DNA of 64,000 bases, taken from assembly GCF_009674725.1 (NCBI RefSeq), contig NZ_WKKH01000001.1:124001-188000 (forward strand), written 5' to 3'. Below the pieces are notes generated by a model, which saw nothing but the letters and a program-made list of their open reading frames with translations, searched no databases and had not been told where the DNA came from. The stretch comes from Pedobacter petrophilus. Lineage in GTDB: Bacteria; Bacteroidota; Bacteroidia; Sphingobacteriales; Sphingobacteriaceae. The position numbers were made by a program, and so were the translations under genes. Of the stretch, positions 35,880 through 44,078 are shown in pieces. Positions within the stretch are counted from its first letter, which is position 1, and the number at the start of each line of letters is the position of its first letter.

Positions 35880-35924
35880 AATCATCTGATGAATATGGCG
35901 AGTTGACCTATTCATCAGATGATT
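35880..35924. terminator. Perfect 16-bp stem-loop between convergent genes
   Basis: Arms 35880-35895 (AATCATCTGATGAATA) and 35909-35924 are exact complements with a 13-nt loop. It sits between the convergent lamin-tail gene and the TIM-barrel gene. There is no T run, so it may be a Rho-independent-like bidirectional stop or a repeat. Confidence 0.6.
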
Positions 35925-35935
35925 GATAAAGAGAT

Positions 35936-36811
35936 TTATTTCAAAATATTTGCCTTAATGTATGCACAACTTGCTGCCACTGACTCAATCGGATTAGGCT
36001 TATAGTTGGTTTCATGCTCAACAAAGAAATGTTTCATTCCTGATAATTTGGCATCAGCAAAAATAGGTTTCCAATCGATACTTCCCGTTCCAACTTCTGC
36101 ATTTAGCGCAGGGTTTGCTTTGTCCATGTCTTTTACATGCCACATTGTGAAACGTCCAGGGTTATCTGTAAATAATTTAATCGGATCATTTCCGGAGCGA
36201 ACTACCCAGTATAAATCTAATTCAAAATCAACTAATTTTTTATCCGTTTCATTTAATAGAATTTGATAACCTGTAGTCTCTCCTTGTTTTTGAAACTCAA
36301 AATCATGGTTGTGATAAGCTAATCTCAAACCTGCATCTTTACACATTTTGCCAGCGATGTTTATTTTCGCAGCAAGTTTTTTGTAGTCTTCAGCATTTTT
36401 TCTGATGCTGGCATCTAAATAGGGAATAGTAATATACTCACTGCCTAAAACTTTTGCGGCAGCGATAGCGGCTTTCAACTCATCGGTATTCCCATCTACA
36501 AGATAAGAACCTAAACCATAGTGACCACTAACTGCTTTTAATCCGTTTGAACTCAGTAATTTCTTAAATTCAACTGGTGTTAATCCCCAAAATTGATCTT
36601 TAACAGAAAAGCCATAAGTTTCAACTTCTGTAAAGCCTGCTTTTGCAACCTTTTCAATAGTGCCTTTTAAATCTTTAGGCAAATCAGTTCTAAGTGAATA
36701 GAGTTGTAGGCCAACTGCTTTTTTCTGAGCTACGCAAGCAAACGACGGAGCCAAAAGTAAGGTTGCTATAGCTAAGCAACCGTTGATGATAAAACTTTTT
36801 CTTGATAACAT
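35936..36811 (-). CDS. Exported sugar phosphate isomerase/epimerase-like TIM barrel (last gene of cluster)
   Basis: The start at 36811 opens a signal-like N terminus (MLSRKSFIINGCLAIATLL) and avoids the 20-nt overlap that the frame's first ATG at 36841 would give. The mature protein is a xylose-isomerase-like TIM barrel. Motifs include VGLQLYSLR at strand 1, LAYHNHDFEF, FELDLYWVVRSG, WHVKDMD and HFFVEHE, which give the His/Asp/Glu metal site. Relatives isomerise, epimerise or, in 3-keto-sugar pathways, cleave or rearrange keto sugars. It follows the other TIM-barrel gene by 10 nt and ends the ten-gene unit. Exact reaction unknown. Confidence 0.85.
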   Translation of the reverse strand: MLSRKSFIINGCLAIATLLLAPSFACVAQKKAVGLQLYSLRTDLPKDLKGTIEKVAKAGFTEVETYGFSVKDQFWGLTPVEFKKLLSSNGLKAVSGHYGLGSYLVDGNTDELKAAIAAAKVLGSEYITIPYLDASIRKNAEDYKKLAAKINIAGKMCKDAGLRLAYHNHDFEFQKQGETTGYQILLNETDKKLVDFELDLYWVVRSGNDPIKLFTDNPGRFTMWHVKDMDKANPALNAEVGTGSIDWKPIFADAKLSGMKHFFVEHETNYKPNPIESVAASCAYIKANILK

Positions 36812-36821
36812 AATGGTAGAT

Positions 36822-37706
36822 TTAAATATCGCAGATTTCAACAGCCTTTTTCAACGAGCCAATTTTATCTGCATTTTTTGGTATAAATTCTTGAGCAACG
36901 AAACCTTTAAAGCCGGTTTCTAAAATGGCCTTCATAATTGCAGGATAGTATAATTCCTGTGTTTCATCAATTTCATTACGGCCGGGAACACCAGCGGTAT
37001 GGTAGTGCGCAATGTATTGATGATTATCTTTTATTGTGCGGATCACATCACCTTCATCAATTTGCATGTGGTAAATATCATAAAGCAATTTGAAGTTTTC
37101 TGATCCCAAACGCTTGCAAAGTTCTGCACCCCATGCTGTTTTATCACATTGATAATCGGCATGGTTTATTTTACTGTTAAGTAACTCCATCACCAGTACC
37201 ACCCCATGTTTTTCTGCCAGTGGTATCAGTTGTTTTAATCCTTCAACGCAATTATTCCATCCGGTTTCATCATCTTTTCCACGTCTGTTTCCGCTAAAGC
37301 AAATTAAGTTTTTATAACCTGCAGCAGCAACCAGAGGGATCATAGCGGAGTAATTTTTGATTAGTGTTTCATGAAACTTTTTATCATTAAAACCATCAAC
37401 TAAATTAATTTCTGCGCCATTACACATGGTCGATTGCAGCCCATGTTTTTTCAAAACTGGCCAGTCTTTCGGGCCAACAAGGTCAATGCCTTTAATGCCG
37501 ATTTTTTTGGCCTCTACACATAACGTATCTACATCAAGCGTGCTGAAACACCATCGGCAAACCGAATGATTAATGTTGCCTTTAAGCCTGTTAGGTTGTT
37601 CTGGTTTATCCATTGCAAATGATGAAATGCCTGATGATACACCAATTGCAGCAGTGCCGGCAATGATGTTTTTTAATGCATTTCTTCTATTTAATTTTGA
37701 AGACAT
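36822..37706 (-). CDS. Hydroxypyruvate-isomerase-like TIM barrel with Tat-type signal
   Basis: The 294-residue protein begins with a twin-arginine-like signal (NRRNALKNIIAG). The TIM barrel carries the metal-site motifs VMELLNSK, LYDIYHMQ and VAQEFIP found in the hydroxypyruvate isomerase family. Hydroxypyruvate isomerase itself is cytoplasmic, so an exported member in a glycoside-oxidation cluster more likely acts on a sugar derivative. It starts 3 nt after the MFS stop, indicating tight coupling. Substrate not determined. Confidence 0.85.
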   Translation of the reverse strand: MSSKLNRRNALKNIIAGTAAIGVSSGISSFAMDKPEQPNRLKGNINHSVCRWCFSTLDVDTLCVEAKKIGIKGIDLVGPKDWPVLKKHGLQSTMCNGAEINLVDGFNDKKFHETLIKNYSAMIPLVAAAGYKNLICFSGNRRGKDDETGWNNCVEGLKQLIPLAEKHGVVLVMELLNSKINHADYQCDKTAWGAELCKRLGSENFKLLYDIYHMQIDEGDVIRTIKDNHQYIAHYHTAGVPGRNEIDETQELYYPAIMKAILETGFKGFVAQEFIPKNADKIGSLKKAVEICDI

Positions 37707-37709
37707 TTT

Positions 37710-38951
37710 TTAAAGGGCTTTAGCTTCTATTTCAGATTTTGTTTTATCATTAAAGAGCACGGCGAAAAGTAAAAAGACTGCCGCAGCAATACCTGCAGGA
37801 ATAATCCAAACCATTTTCCAATCAACAGCGCCGTTAGCGGCTTTATAAGTATCAGTAATCATCCCTGCAACTTCAAAGCCGATTAGCATTCCTACCCCAT
37901 AAGTGGCTAGCGTAATTAAACCTTGTGCAGAACTTTTATATTTCTCACCAGCTTTTGAGTTGGTATAAATTTGTCCTGATACGAAAAAGAAGTCATAGCA
38001 AACACCATGTAATGCAATACCAATAATGAGCATAAAACTTAGGTCGCCAGCATTACCGAAGGCAAATAATACATATCTTAAGGCCCAGGCGAGCATTCCT
38101 ACTAATATCGTTTTCTTAAAACCATATTTAGAAAAGAAAACGGGAATAGCCAATAAGAATAATGCCTCAGAAATTTGGCCAATAGCCATTTTCCCTGTAG
38201 GGTTTGACACTTTAATATCTGCCAGGAATAAGCCAGCATTCTGATAATAAAAAGCAAGTGGAATACAGATTAAGATCGCGGAAATAAAGAAAATCGCGAA
38301 GTTTTTATCTTTTAAAAGCTTAAGTGCATCTAAACCAATTAAATCACCTACTTTAATTTTTTCTGTTGAAGAAACTTTCGGCGGTGTTTTAGGAAGGGTA
38401 AAACTGAAAAGTCCAAGGGCTAAGGAGACTATACCTGCCATTAAAAATGTGCTTTTTAATAAGCCTGATTGAATACCTTCCGGAGAATCCCAGTGGAAAA
38501 CAAAGCTAATTAGTAACCCAGCGATAATCCAACCAATGGTTCCCCAAACCCGGATTTTTGAAAATTCTTTTTCAGGATCTTGCATTTGGTTAAAGGAAAC
38601 AGAATTTACCAAAGCGAGTGTTGGCATAAATAAGATCATATAACCGAGAACGTAAGGGTAAAATACGCTTACATCAGTGGCGTTATACATTTGATACATT
38701 AATATTGCGCCAACAAGGTGTAATACACCCAATATTTTTTCGGCATTGAAATATCTATCGGCGATTAAACCAACGATAAACGGGGCAATAATTGCTCCCC
38801 AGGATTGTGTGCCGAAAACGGATGCAGATTCAGATCCTGTTGCTTTTAAGTTATTGCCTAAAAATGTTCCTAGCGTTACAAACCATGATCCCCAGATAAA
38901 AAATTCGAGGAACATCATTGTGGAGAGTTTAAAGCGGGTAGTGCTATTCAT
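37710..38951 (-). CDS. MFS permease of the nucleoside/sugar:proton symporter type
   Basis: I start at 38951 (MNSTTRFKLSTMMFLEFF), because the 20 residues before it in the frame are not hydrophobic or family-like. The 413-residue protein has 12 membrane helices. The FFIWGSWFVTLGTFL block in helix 1 and the PEKEFSKIRVWGTIGW motif are typical of NupG-type permeases. In gene clusters like this one, such permeases bring oxidised or released sugars through the inner membrane. It lies between DUF1080 and a TIM-barrel gene in the same unit. Confidence 0.88.
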   Translation of the reverse strand: MNSTTRFKLSTMMFLEFFIWGSWFVTLGTFLGNNLKATGSESASVFGTQSWGAIIAPFIVGLIADRYFNAEKILGVLHLVGAILMYQMYNATDVSVFYPYVLGYMILFMPTLALVNSVSFNQMQDPEKEFSKIRVWGTIGWIIAGLLISFVFHWDSPEGIQSGLLKSTFLMAGIVSLALGLFSFTLPKTPPKVSSTEKIKVGDLIGLDALKLLKDKNFAIFFISAILICIPLAFYYQNAGLFLADIKVSNPTGKMAIGQISEALFLLAIPVFFSKYGFKKTILVGMLAWALRYVLFAFGNAGDLSFMLIIGIALHGVCYDFFFVSGQIYTNSKAGEKYKSSAQGLITLATYGVGMLIGFEVAGMITDTYKAANGAVDWKMVWIIPAGIAAAVFLLFAVLFNDKTKSEIEAKAL

Positions 38952-39094
38952 TTGGTCAGTAGTTATATGGCGTGTGAAGTGGATAATAAAATCTATATCC
39001 AACCTACACATTTATTATTTAAATGGGTAAAAAAGAAATGTGAGGAGAGAAAAAAATATTCACATTATATTTCTCTTCCTACATTTCTATCAAT

Positions 39095-39775
39095 TTATAG
39101 TTCTTTTATCGTGATGTTTTTGTACCAAACTTCGTCACCATGATCTTGCAATGCAATTTTTCCAGACTTGTATGTTCCCCAATTCTCCCAGTTTGCAAAC
39201 TTACTTCCTGCAACCACTTTTTTCCAGTTCTCATCCCATAAGGTAGTTTTCACTACTTCAACACCATTTAAAATTAAGGTTAAATTTCCTTTTTTGCTAA
39301 TAATTTCTGCTTTGTTCCATTCGCCAACCGGCTTAACGGGCTCTGATGAGCTTTTAATTAAATCATAAAGATCGCCAGAACGGTGTTTGGTAATCTTTCC
39401 ATCCGGGTGACCATCATTATCCAATACCTGTTGCTCTAATCCGGTGGAGTAGGTAGCATGATATTTTGGCTCTTCATGTACATAGAAAATCAAGCCACTG
39501 TTTGCTTTTGGTGCTACTTTCCAGTCGTACTTTAAGTGAAAATCTTTGTATTCTTTGTTGGTAACCAGATCACCACCACCATCAGTACCTTTAGTTTTTG
39601 GATCAAGGTGTAAGGTCCCATCCTGAACTTGCCAGCCGCTACCTACATTTGTTTTGTTATAAGTATGCCAGCCTGTAGTGGTCTTTCCATCAAACAAAGG
39701 TTTAAAACCTTTTTGGGCTTTTGTTATTTGCGTTACTGCCAATAAGATACAGGCAGAAAGAATAAGTTTTTTCAT
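39095..39775 (-). CDS. DUF1080 protein (3-keto-disaccharide hydrolase family), secreted
   Basis: The 226-residue precursor has a signal peptide (cleavage near T-K-A-Q, residue 20). The rest is one jelly-roll domain with the family's opening FKPLFDGKTTTGWHTY, the metal or ligand region NSGLIFYVHEE and HRSGDLYDL, and the closing SGKIALQDHGDEVWYKNI. The family is known to hydrolyse or eliminate 3-keto-glycosides. Its position in a cluster with GMC and Gfo/Idh/MocA oxidoreductases fits that role strongly. It is separated by 54 nt, including a palindrome, from the upstream oxidoreductase gene. Confidence 0.92.
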   Translation of the reverse strand: MKKLILSACILLAVTQITKAQKGFKPLFDGKTTTGWHTYNKTNVGSGWQVQDGTLHLDPKTKGTDGGGDLVTNKEYKDFHLKYDWKVAPKANSGLIFYVHEEPKYHATYSTGLEQQVLDNDGHPDGKITKHRSGDLYDLIKSSSEPVKPVGEWNKAEIISKKGNLTLILNGVEVVKTTLWDENWKKVVAGSKFANWENWGTYKSGKIALQDHGDEVWYKNITIKEL

Positions 39776-39790
39776 TGTGTTTTATAAATA

Positions 39791-39819
39791 AACCCCGTAG
39801 GTTTTAAATCTACGAGGTT
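39791..39819. repeat. AACCTCGTAGGTTT-type palindrome inside the oxidation cluster
   Basis: Arms 39791-39804 and 39806-39819 pair with two G-T-type mismatches around one T. It belongs to the same family as the palindromes at 48688-48720 and 49387-49443 that flank the RAYT gene. Confidence 0.85.
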
Positions 39820-39829
39820 CTGTTATTCA

Positions 39830-41287
39830 TTAAAGAGTTAAATCATTCCAGCCTTTACGGTATTCGCGTTTCACGAATTGGTTGGCTTCGTCAAAATTGG
39901 TAATTTTCATATTATCATTATCCCAAAGCATTTTCATGTATCTGCCTGGATAAGTTACCTTTCCATTCACATTTTTTTGAATATCAAAGCTTCTGATTGC
40001 CAGATTTGCCATTAATAAAGCTTCAGTCAAAGGGCCGGCGATTTCGAATGGAGAACTTACTTCCTGCTTGCCGTAACCAGCAATTGAAGCTTCAACCCAT
40101 TGGGCATAGTGACCATCTGCACCACCTTTTACACGGGCATATTTTTCTTTTACGTTGAGGTCTTTGTTTCTACTTAAAGGCAATAATTTCGGATTGGCAC
40201 TATAGGTTTCAGACATCATTTTACCTTTTGTTCCAACAAACAATGTACCGTTACCACCATCACCAAAAGTTTCATTGGCTTCTAACTCAGCAGGGCGCTC
40301 CGGCTGAATACCACCATCCATCCAGTGTAAAGTTACATCACCTTTAGTTTTCTCCGTTTTAGGGAATTTCAAGGTTACATGACTTGATGGAGGACAACTT
40401 TCCGGGAAATATCCGCGTTTAAATTCATCTACATAAACAGAGCCAACACTGGCTTCCACTTCTTTGGCATATTTCAGGTTTAATACACTAAATGGAGCTT
40501 CAATCAGGTGGCAACCCATATCTCCTAATGCACCGGTTCCATAATCCCACCAGCCGCGCCAGTTAAATGGCACTAATTTATCTACATAATCTTTTTCGGG
40601 GGCGGTACCTAACCAAAGGTTCCAGTCTAATTCTTTTGGAATTTCTGATTTCTTATCAGGCCATGGAATCCCCTGAGGCCAAACCGGACGGTTAGTCCAG
40701 GCATAAACTGTATGTACATCGCCAATTAATCCTGCTTCATACCATTCTTTCATTTGGCGTGGACCGTTATTTGAGGCACCCTGGTTACCCATCTGCGTTA
40801 CTACTTTGTATTTTTTTGCGGCAGCGGTTAGAATACGGGCTTCGTGAATATCGTGCGTAAGTGGCTTTTGTACATAAACATGTTTACCCAACTGCATGGC
40901 AGCAAGTGCTTGGATGGCATGGTTATGATCTGGTGTTGAAATGGAAACAGCATCAAAATTTTTGTGCTCTTTATCAAGCATTTCACGATAATCTTTGTAG
41001 TATTTCGCTTTTGGAAATGCCTTTACACTACCAGCTGCACGGCGATCATCTACGTCGCACAGGAAGGCAATATCTGCTTTGCCACTTTTTGCGAACCCGG
41101 CAATATCACTTTGTCCTTTTCCGCCAACACCGATACCTGCAATAAGTAAACGATCGCTAGGGGCTATAAAGCCTGGCCCACCCAATACATGGCGTGGAAC
41201 GATCATAAATGCAGCTGCGGCGATGGCGCTGGTTTTAATAAAGTCACGGCGGTTACTCGTGTTTTTATTTTCTTGCTCTGTTTTCAT
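39830..41287 (-). CDS. Gfo/Idh/MocA oxidoreductase with Tat signal
   Basis: The 485-residue protein has a twin-arginine signal (NRRDFIKTSAIAAAAF) so it acts outside the cytoplasm with a tightly bound nicotinamide cofactor. The Rossmann region reads LLIAGIGVGGKGQSDI; the family motif is VQKPLTHDIHEA, with the catalytic Lys in the EKP-like position. A GALGDMGCHLIE segment gives the His/Asp active site. Exported family members oxidise or isomerise sugars or glycosides without free NAD. Its context suggests C3 redox chemistry on glycosides. Confidence 0.9.
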   Translation of the reverse strand: MKTEQENKNTSNRRDFIKTSAIAAAAFMIVPRHVLGGPGFIAPSDRLLIAGIGVGGKGQSDIAGFAKSGKADIAFLCDVDDRRAAGSVKAFPKAKYYKDYREMLDKEHKNFDAVSISTPDHNHAIQALAAMQLGKHVYVQKPLTHDIHEARILTAAAKKYKVVTQMGNQGASNNGPRQMKEWYEAGLIGDVHTVYAWTNRPVWPQGIPWPDKKSEIPKELDWNLWLGTAPEKDYVDKLVPFNWRGWWDYGTGALGDMGCHLIEAPFSVLNLKYAKEVEASVGSVYVDEFKRGYFPESCPPSSHVTLKFPKTEKTKGDVTLHWMDGGIQPERPAELEANETFGDGGNGTLFVGTKGKMMSETYSANPKLLPLSRNKDLNVKEKYARVKGGADGHYAQWVEASIAGYGKQEVSSPFEIAGPLTEALLMANLAIRSFDIQKNVNGKVTYPGRYMKMLWDNDNMKITNFDEANQFVKREYRKGWNDLTL

Positions 41288-41318
41288 TGGGATGTTTTGA
41301 AGTTTGATTCCGGTTTTA

Positions 41319-41702
41319 TTACTTCTTTTTTAGGGATAAAATATATTTCACCATCAATTTAGCATCAGCAGGTTTTAAGGATGCATGTGCAGACATTGGC
41401 ATTGTACCCCAAACGCCTGTACCACCCTTAATAATTTTATCTGCCAGGTAGTTGATGTTTTTTTCTGTTGCAGGATATTTTTTAGCAATATCCACGTATG
41501 CAGGGCCGATGATTTTATTCACCTTATTATGGCAACCGATACAATCTGATTTGTTAATTAATTTTTCGCCTGCACTCATTTGCATAGCATGGTTCGATAA
41601 TGTTGCCGTTGCCACTACCGTTTTCTCTTTCTCTAGATCTGCTTTGGTAAAAGAGGCCATAAAAATTACTACAGCGCCTAAACCTAATAATGTTTTTTTC
41701 AT
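41319..41702 (-). CDS. Small class I c-type cytochrome
   Basis: I start at 41702 (MKKTLLGLGAVVIF), the ATG that opens a signal peptide; the frame's earlier ATG at 41726 is less likely. The 127-residue protein has one heme c site, Cys54-x-x-Cys57-His58 (CIGCH). A distal Met is at 101 or 103 in GTMPMSAH. It would accept electrons in the periplasm. In known membrane-bound glucoside dehydrogenase systems such a cytochrome takes electrons from the GMC flavoprotein, which this cluster also encodes. Confidence 0.9.
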   Translation of the reverse strand: MKKTLLGLGAVVIFMASFTKADLEKEKTVVATATLSNHAMQMSAGEKLINKSDCIGCHNKVNKIIGPAYVDIAKKYPATEKNINYLADKIIKGGTGVWGTMPMSAHASLKPADAKLMVKYILSLKKK

Positions 41703-41779
41703 GTGTGTGTGTTGTTTTACTCGCATGCAACCTTATTTTCAAATGATTAAAATATGGTTATCATGCTTGTGTGTTAGTC

Positions 41780-42832
41780 TTATAATCCTAATATTTTTTT
41801 ATTGAAAGCGCTATCACTACCCGATGCTGCAAAATCATCAAATGCTTTATCGGTTACTTTAATAATGTGATTTTTTATAAATTCAGCGCCTTCACGGGCA
41901 CCGTCTTCCTGGTTTTTAATACAACATTCCCATTCCATTACGGCCCAACCTTTAAAGTCGTATTGTGCAAGTTTGCTAAAAATGGTTTTAAAATCTACCT
42001 GGCCATCTCCCGGCGAACGGTATCTGCCTGCACGATTTGCCCAGCTCTGGTAACCACCAAAAGTACCTTGCTTACCAGTCGGATTAAACTCTGCATCCTT
42101 TACGTGGAACGCTTTAATTCGCTCATGGTAAATATCGATGTATTGAATATAATCCAATTGCTGTAACACAAAGTGTGATGGATCATACAATAAGCATGCC
42201 CTGTTGTGATTATTCACCGCGGCCAGGAACATTTCATAAGTTTCTCCATCAAATAAATCTTCGCCCGGATGGATTTCATAGCAAACATCCACACCACAAC
42301 TGTCAAATTCATCTAAAATAGGCATCCAGCGTTTTCCAAGTTCAGCGAAACCTTCTTCCACCAAACCTGCAGGGCGCTGAGGCCATGGATGAAAATATTG
42401 CCAAAGCAAAGAGCCACTGAAAGTGGCATGTGCATTTAAACCTAAGTTTTGCGATGCTTTTGCCGCATATTTCATTTGCTGTACCGCCCATTCTGTTCTG
42501 GCTTTTGGATTTTTGTGTAATTCCTTTGGTGCAAATGCATCAAATAAATCATCATAAGCCGGATGAACAGCAACCAGCTGACCTTGTAAATGTGTGGAAA
42601 GTTCAGTGATTTCAAGTCCGTAAGAAGCGATGGTGCCTTTTAACTCATCTGCATAGGTTTTACTCTCTGCAGCCTTTTGTAAATCGATAAACCGATTATC
42701 CAAAGTTGGCATTTGAATGCCTTTGAATCCTAAATCTGCTGCCCATTTACAAATGTTCTCTAAAGAATTAAATGGTGCTTCATCACTAATAAACTGCGCT
42801 AAAAATACTGCTGGTCCTTTTATTGTTGTCAT
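41780..42832 (-). CDS. Sugar phosphate isomerase/epimerase-like TIM barrel (cytoplasmic)
   Basis: The 350-residue protein has no signal peptide. The barrel shows the metal-site motifs CYEIHPGEDLFDGE, LLYDPSHFVLQQ, IKAFHVKDAEF and VMEWECC, i.e. Glu-Asp-His-Glu. It starts 7 nt after the Gfo/Idh/MocA gene, so the two are surely co-expressed. In 3-keto-sugar and inositol-like pathways, such barrels act on keto sugars from the paired oxidoreductase. Exact substrate unknown. Confidence 0.87.
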   Translation of the reverse strand: MTTIKGPAVFLAQFISDEAPFNSLENICKWAADLGFKGIQMPTLDNRFIDLQKAAESKTYADELKGTIASYGLEITELSTHLQGQLVAVHPAYDDLFDAFAPKELHKNPKARTEWAVQQMKYAAKASQNLGLNAHATFSGSLLWQYFHPWPQRPAGLVEEGFAELGKRWMPILDEFDSCGVDVCYEIHPGEDLFDGETYEMFLAAVNNHNRACLLYDPSHFVLQQLDYIQYIDIYHERIKAFHVKDAEFNPTGKQGTFGGYQSWANRAGRYRSPGDGQVDFKTIFSKLAQYDFKGWAVMEWECCIKNQEDGAREGAEFIKNHIIKVTDKAFDDFAASGSDSAFNKKILGL

Positions 42833-42839
42833 GCTGATT

Positions 42840-43997
42840 TTAAATTTTATAATCCCACCATTTCTGGTCTGATTGGCTGGAGCTCACCACGTTTTCTATA
42901 AAGGCCATTCCACGAACACCGTCTTCAGTTGTTGGAAAATCCAGCATTTCTGCAGTAGGTTCCTCGTTATTTAACTTAGCGTTTACTGTAAGGGCGAAGT
43001 TTTTGTAAATATTTGCAAAAGCTTCTAAATAGCCTTCGGGATGACCTCCCGGGGTACGGGTATTGTGTTTTGCAAAACTACCCATGTAACCATTTCCAGT
43101 TCTATAAATTTGCGCAGGTGCATTACTCCATTTTACCAACAGGGTGTTTGGTTCCATTTGATGCCATTCTAAACCACCTTTTTCACCATAAACTTTTATT
43201 TTTAAGGCATTTTCTTCACCAGCTGCAATTTGCGATGCAATGAGTACACCGTTAGACCCGTTATCAAATTTTAATAGTACGTTTCCATCATCATCAATTG
43301 CTCTTCCAGGAACAACAATATTTAAATCAGCACATATTTTGGAAATTTTTAATCCCGAAATATATTCAGCTAAGTGCGCTGCGTGCGTACCAATATCCCC
43401 CATGCTTCCGCTTTTGCCGGTTTTAGATGGATCGGTGCGCCATGCCGCCTGTGCGTTTCCTTCACGTTCGGATAAGGTACTTAACCAACCTTGCGGATAT
43501 TCTACTATAATTTTTCTAACCGCTCCGATTGCACCTTCACTAATCATTTGTTTAGCTTGTTTAACCATTGGATAACCCGAATAAGTATGGGTTAAACAAA
43601 GTGTTAAACCGGTTTCTTCTACTTTAGCATGCAGCTGCTTAGCCTCGTCTAAGGTAAGGGTCATTGGTTTTTCAATTACCACGTTAAAACCCAGTTCAAG
43701 CGCCATCATTGCAGGAGCAAAGTGAGCAAAATTAGGCGTAACAATAGTAACGAAGTCTATTTTTTGATCTGCCGGCAATTCACTTTCTGCCTTTAGCATT
43801 TCTTCGTAAGTTTTGTAAATTCTATCATCTGGCAGGAATAATAATTTACCAGATTCATATCCCACTTCAGGATTTACACTTAAAGCACCCGCAGATAGTT
43901 CTATTAAACCATCCATGTTTGCCGCAAGGCGATGTACGGCACCGATAAAGGCGTCTTTACCGCCTCCTATCATGCCCATTCTTAGTTTTCTTTTCAT
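42840..43997 (-). CDS. Gfo/Idh/MocA oxidoreductase (cytoplasmic)
   Basis: A 385-residue NAD(P)-dependent oxidoreductase without signal peptide. The N terminus reads LRMGMIGGGKDAFIGAVHR, the cofactor loop; VIEKPMTLTLDEA holds the catalytic Lys, and GDIGTHAAHLAEYI the active-site Asp/His. Together with the TIM-barrel gene 7 nt downstream it forms a pair often seen in sugar catabolism. It could reduce 3-keto-glucose back to glucose inside the cell, closing the route, but this is inference. Confidence 0.9.
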   Translation of the reverse strand: MKRKLRMGMIGGGKDAFIGAVHRLAANMDGLIELSAGALSVNPEVGYESGKLLFLPDDRIYKTYEEMLKAESELPADQKIDFVTIVTPNFAHFAPAMMALELGFNVVIEKPMTLTLDEAKQLHAKVEETGLTLCLTHTYSGYPMVKQAKQMISEGAIGAVRKIIVEYPQGWLSTLSEREGNAQAAWRTDPSKTGKSGSMGDIGTHAAHLAEYISGLKISKICADLNIVVPGRAIDDDGNVLLKFDNGSNGVLIASQIAAGEENALKIKVYGEKGGLEWHQMEPNTLLVKWSNAPAQIYRTGNGYMGSFAKHNTRTPGGHPEGYLEAFANIYKNFALTVNAKLNNEEPTAEMLDFPTTEDGVRGMAFIENVVSSSQSDQKWWDYKI

Positions 43998-44000
43998 AAA

Positions 44001-44073
44001 GGTTTAGGGTGTAAGGTGTGAGGTTTAAGGCTTTGGACTCACCCTATACCTTAACCCTTACACCTTTAACCTA
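44001..44073. repeat. GGTTTAGGG-type interspersed repeat, inverted pair
   Basis: The left arm 44001-44031 matches the reverse complement of 2997-3028 at 28 of 31 bases. The right arm (about 44039-44073) is its degenerate inverse. It lies in the GMC-Gfo gap. Confidence 0.7.
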
Positions 44074-44078
44074 TCTAT

